In this document: positions 7,868-9,477 of the stretch, in pieces
How positions within the stretch are numbered: position 1 is the first letter of the stretch
How the letters are laid out: each line of letters begins with the position of its first letter
Made by a program: the position numbers and the translations under genes
Assembly (NCBI GenBank): GCA_025361685.1
Contig: JANYKE010000057.1
Location: 1 to 9,477, forward strand
Length of the DNA: 9,477 nt
DNA from: Eubacteriales bacterium
Lineage (GTDB): Bacteria > Bacillota > Clostridia > JANYKE01
Reading direction: 5' to 3'
The notes under the pieces: generated by a model
Told to the model about the DNA's origin: nothing
Databases searched by the model: none
What the model saw: the letters and a program-made list of their open reading frames with translations, nothing else

Positions 7868-7876
7868 TGATATAAT
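7868..7876 (+). promoter_or_regulatory. Extended -10 promoter of the sulfatase gene
   Basis: TGATATAAT matches the extended -10 consensus TGnTATAAT exactly. The -35 position (TGGCGT, 7848-7853) is poor, as often seen with extended -10 promoters. Transcription would start near 7883, leaving about 54 bases of leader before the ATG at 7937. Confidence 0.65.
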
Positions 7877-7884
7877 GACGGTTA

Positions 7885-7909
7885 AGAAACAAGAAACTAT
7901 TGTGTTTCT
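7885..7909 (+). other. Leader hairpin upstream of the sulfatase
   Basis: AGAAACA (7885-7891) pairs with TGTTTCT (7903-7909) across an 11-base loop, right after the predicted transcript start. The AGAAAC unit is present twice on the 5' side, so two alternative pairings exist. No T-run follows, so it is not an intrinsic terminator; a stabilising or control role is speculative. Confidence 0.3.
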
Positions 7910-7936
7910 AAATCATTTGCATACGGGGGCGTTGAA

Positions 7937-9439
7937 ATGAGTAAAAGACCAAATATTATGCTTATCGAAGTTGATCAGCTCACAGCAAAAAATTTGAGTT
8001 GTTATGGCAATCCGGTTATTAAGACGCCGAATATCGATGCACTTGCCGGTGATAGTTTTACGACATCAAATTGTTTTTGCAACTATCCTGCTTGTTCGCC
8101 ATCCCGCTCGTCAATGTTCACAGGGCGCTATCCACACACAATCAAGGTCCATGCCAACCACATGCATATTCCTGAATATGAACTTACACTTCCGGAAGTG
8201 ATGAAGGATAACGGATACAGAACAGCGCTTATCGGCAAGAATCATGCATTCAAAAAACCTCATCTTGCCAAGGCTTGGGATCTCTATATTAATGGTGAAA
8301 CTGGTCACTTGGTTTCAACATATCTGGACGATGAGGTTGTTATGGCTGCTCACAATTGGTCTGAAAATGTTGAGGTCAGCGGCGGCTATGCTGTTACACC
8401 TTTCCCTCATGAGAAAACCAGTTCTCCGTTGCATGCGGCTGAGACTATTAAATATATAAATGAATCTGTAAACGAAGACGCACCGTTTTTTATGTGGCTG
8501 TCTTTTCCTGAGCCTCATCCACCATATCAAGTCACCGAAGAATACGCAAGTCTCTATCCGCCGGAAATTGTACCGAAGCCAATTGTTGATTCAATGGAAA
8601 ATAAACCTGACCGTCACTTGCTCGCAAGCAAAATGGATGCGATGGATTCCGAAGGAATTGAAAAGTGGGTAGCCGGACTAAAATCAATATACTTTGGAAT
8701 GATAAATTCTGTTGACGATGCACTCGGACAAATAATTGCAGAGATGAAAAAACTTGGCATCTATGACAACACGATAATTATTTTTACAGCTGACCACGGC
8801 GACGCAATGGGCGATCACGGTCTTGTTCAGAAACTAAACTTTTTCTATGACTGTTTCACAAATGTTCCTTTCACTATCATGTGGAAGGATCATATTAAAC
8901 CTGACATGAATAATGTGCTTGTTGAGCTTATTGATATTTACCCAACACTTCTTGACCTCGTTGATATCGAAGCTCCATTTGGAATTCAGGGAAAAAGTCT
9001 TAAGCCTGTACTGATGGGTGACCTCTCGAAGCAGCGCGACTTTGTTGTAATGGAAAGCGGCGAAAATATTCCGGCAACAAAACTTTCAGACATTAAATCA
9101 TTTCCTGAAAAACCATACACGCGAGAATTTTTTCCATGGAATGTTTATCGTGAAGCTTGGTGCGGCAAAGGCAAATCAATTCGCACAAAGGAATGGAAAT
9201 TTAATCTTTACCTTGATGGTGGCGGAGAACTTTACAACCTGGTCAATGACCCTGACGAGCTTATCAATCTTTACACTAAAGAATATGAAGAACCTCGGTA
9301 TGTTGGCGAATACAGTGGTATAATAAATAAAATGAAAATGGACTTGCTGCTATGGTGCATAGACACCGAAGATAAGATTCCCGAAAACACCACAGTCAAA
9401 GCCTATGTCGCCGTCCCCAAAAACAAGACTATTTATTAA
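7937..9439 (+). CDS. Type I (formylglycine-dependent) sulfatase, family S1
   Basis: A 500-residue hydrolase of sulfate esters of the alkaline phosphatase superfamily. The maturation motif CSPSR at 53-57 has Cys, so C53 should be oxidised to formylglycine; in anaerobes this is done by a radical-SAM maturase not present here. The N-terminal metal-binding strand is IEVDQ with D13. DQ replaces the usual DD of many sulfatases, as in choline-sulfatase and phosphonate monoester hydrolase relatives. Other expected active-site elements are K101 and H103 in IGKNHAF, H194 in EPHPPY, D286-H287 in TADHGD and K299. The C-terminal part (about 400-460) has the usual WKFNLY and ELYNLVNDPDE segments. There is no signal peptide, so it probably acts in the cytoplasm on imported substrate. 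GGGGG lies 7 bases before the ATG. The substrate is unknown; a phosphonate or phosphodiester hydrolase is a less likely alternative. Confidence 0.93.
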   Translation: MSKRPNIMLIEVDQLTAKNLSCYGNPVIKTPNIDALAGDSFTTSNCFCNYPACSPSRSSMFTGRYPHTIKVHANHMHIPEYELTLPEVMKDNGYRTALIGKNHAFKKPHLAKAWDLYINGETGHLVSTYLDDEVVMAAHNWSENVEVSGGYAVTPFPHEKTSSPLHAAETIKYINESVNEDAPFFMWLSFPEPHPPYQVTEEYASLYPPEIVPKPIVDSMENKPDRHLLASKMDAMDSEGIEKWVAGLKSIYFGMINSVDDALGQIIAEMKKLGIYDNTIIIFTADHGDAMGDHGLVQKLNFFYDCFTNVPFTIMWKDHIKPDMNNVLVELIDIYPTLLDLVDIEAPFGIQGKSLKPVLMGDLSKQRDFVVMESGENIPATKLSDIKSFPEKPYTREFFPWNVYREAWCGKGKSIRTKEWKFNLYLDGGGELYNLVNDPDELINLYTKEYEEPRYVGEYSGIINKMKMDLLLWCIDTEDKIPENTTVKAYVAVPKNKTIY

Positions 9440-9450
9440 TTTGTAGCAGC

Positions 9451-9475
9451 GTAGCAGGGGACGGTTCCTTGCTAC
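9451..9475. repeat. REP-like hairpin containing GGGGACGGTTCC
   Basis: Positions 9451-9461 pair with 9465-9475 to form an 11-base-pair stem with two G-T pairs and a CGG loop. A second copy of the left arm (TGTAGCA, 9442-9448) can pair instead with TGCTACA (9470-9476). The core GGGGACGGTTCC resembles sequences scattered in many clostridial genomes, some linked to REP-associated tyrosine transposases; this is from memory, not a search. Because it begins 12 bases after the sulfatase stop it could also act as a terminator, but the window ends before any T-run could be seen. Confidence 0.5.
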
Positions 9476-9477
9476 AC

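Larger units (their letters stand above)
7646..7936. other. Divergent intergenic region between tcdA and the sulfatase
   Basis: These 291 bases are AT-rich and non-coding as far as I can see. They hold the tcdA promoter on the minus strand and an extended -10 promoter for the sulfatase on the plus strand. They also hold three short inverted repeats with 2-base centres, an 8-base direct repeat GCGTATTA (7714-7721 and 7796-7803), and a 7-base-pair hairpin in the sulfatase leader. No RNA gene was recognised. Confidence 0.6.

Noticed and set aside
7885..7909. Riboswitch or attenuator in the sulfatase leader
   Set aside because: The leader is only about 54 bases with one small stem and no terminator-like T-run, too little for any known riboswitch class.

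Overview
The window is AT-rich with strong AGGAGG-type ribosome binding sites, a TTG start and short intergenic gaps. Together with the protein types and a GGGGACGGTTCC-containing hairpin at the right edge, this suggests a Clostridia-like Firmicute, probably an anaerobe that degrades glycans. This is an inference; no taxonomic marker gene is present.

Layout. Positions 1-4050 (minus) are one uninterrupted reading frame running off the left edge. It encodes at least 1350 residues of a very large, divergent GH42-like glycoside hydrolase. It is read from a TTG codon 7 bases after a perfect GGAGG. Immediately upstream on the same strand are serA (4067-5674, D-3-phosphoglycerate dehydrogenase) and a class V aminotransferase (5710-6861) that very probably acts as its phosphoserine aminotransferase partner. 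Then comes tcdA (6926-7606, an E1-like tRNA t6A dehydratase), whose start I place 39 bases inside the longest frame. A 290-base divergent intergenic region (7646-7936) carries a promoter on each strand and several short inverted repeats. It leads to a plus-strand formylglycine-type sulfatase (7937-9439). The window ends in a strong hairpin that resembles REP-like elements of Clostridia.

How the genes work together. The aminotransferase and SerA catalyse consecutive steps, 3-phosphoglycerate to phosphohydroxypyruvate to phosphoserine, and look like an operon with its own promoter at about 6894-6922. The giant hydrolase follows serA by only 16 bases with no room for a terminator, so it is probably read from the same transcript, which is an odd pairing of serine biosynthesis with glycan breakdown. 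The sulfatase and the hydrolase both lack signal peptides. They could act in the cytoplasm on imported, possibly sulfated oligosaccharides, but the two genes are about 3.9 kb apart on opposite strands and a functional link is only a hypothesis.

I see no CRISPR array, tRNA, rRNA, complete insertion sequence or defence system. The least ordinary items are the giant GH42-like protein with its unusual architecture and context, the operator-like dyad at the sulfatase promoter, and the terminal hairpin.
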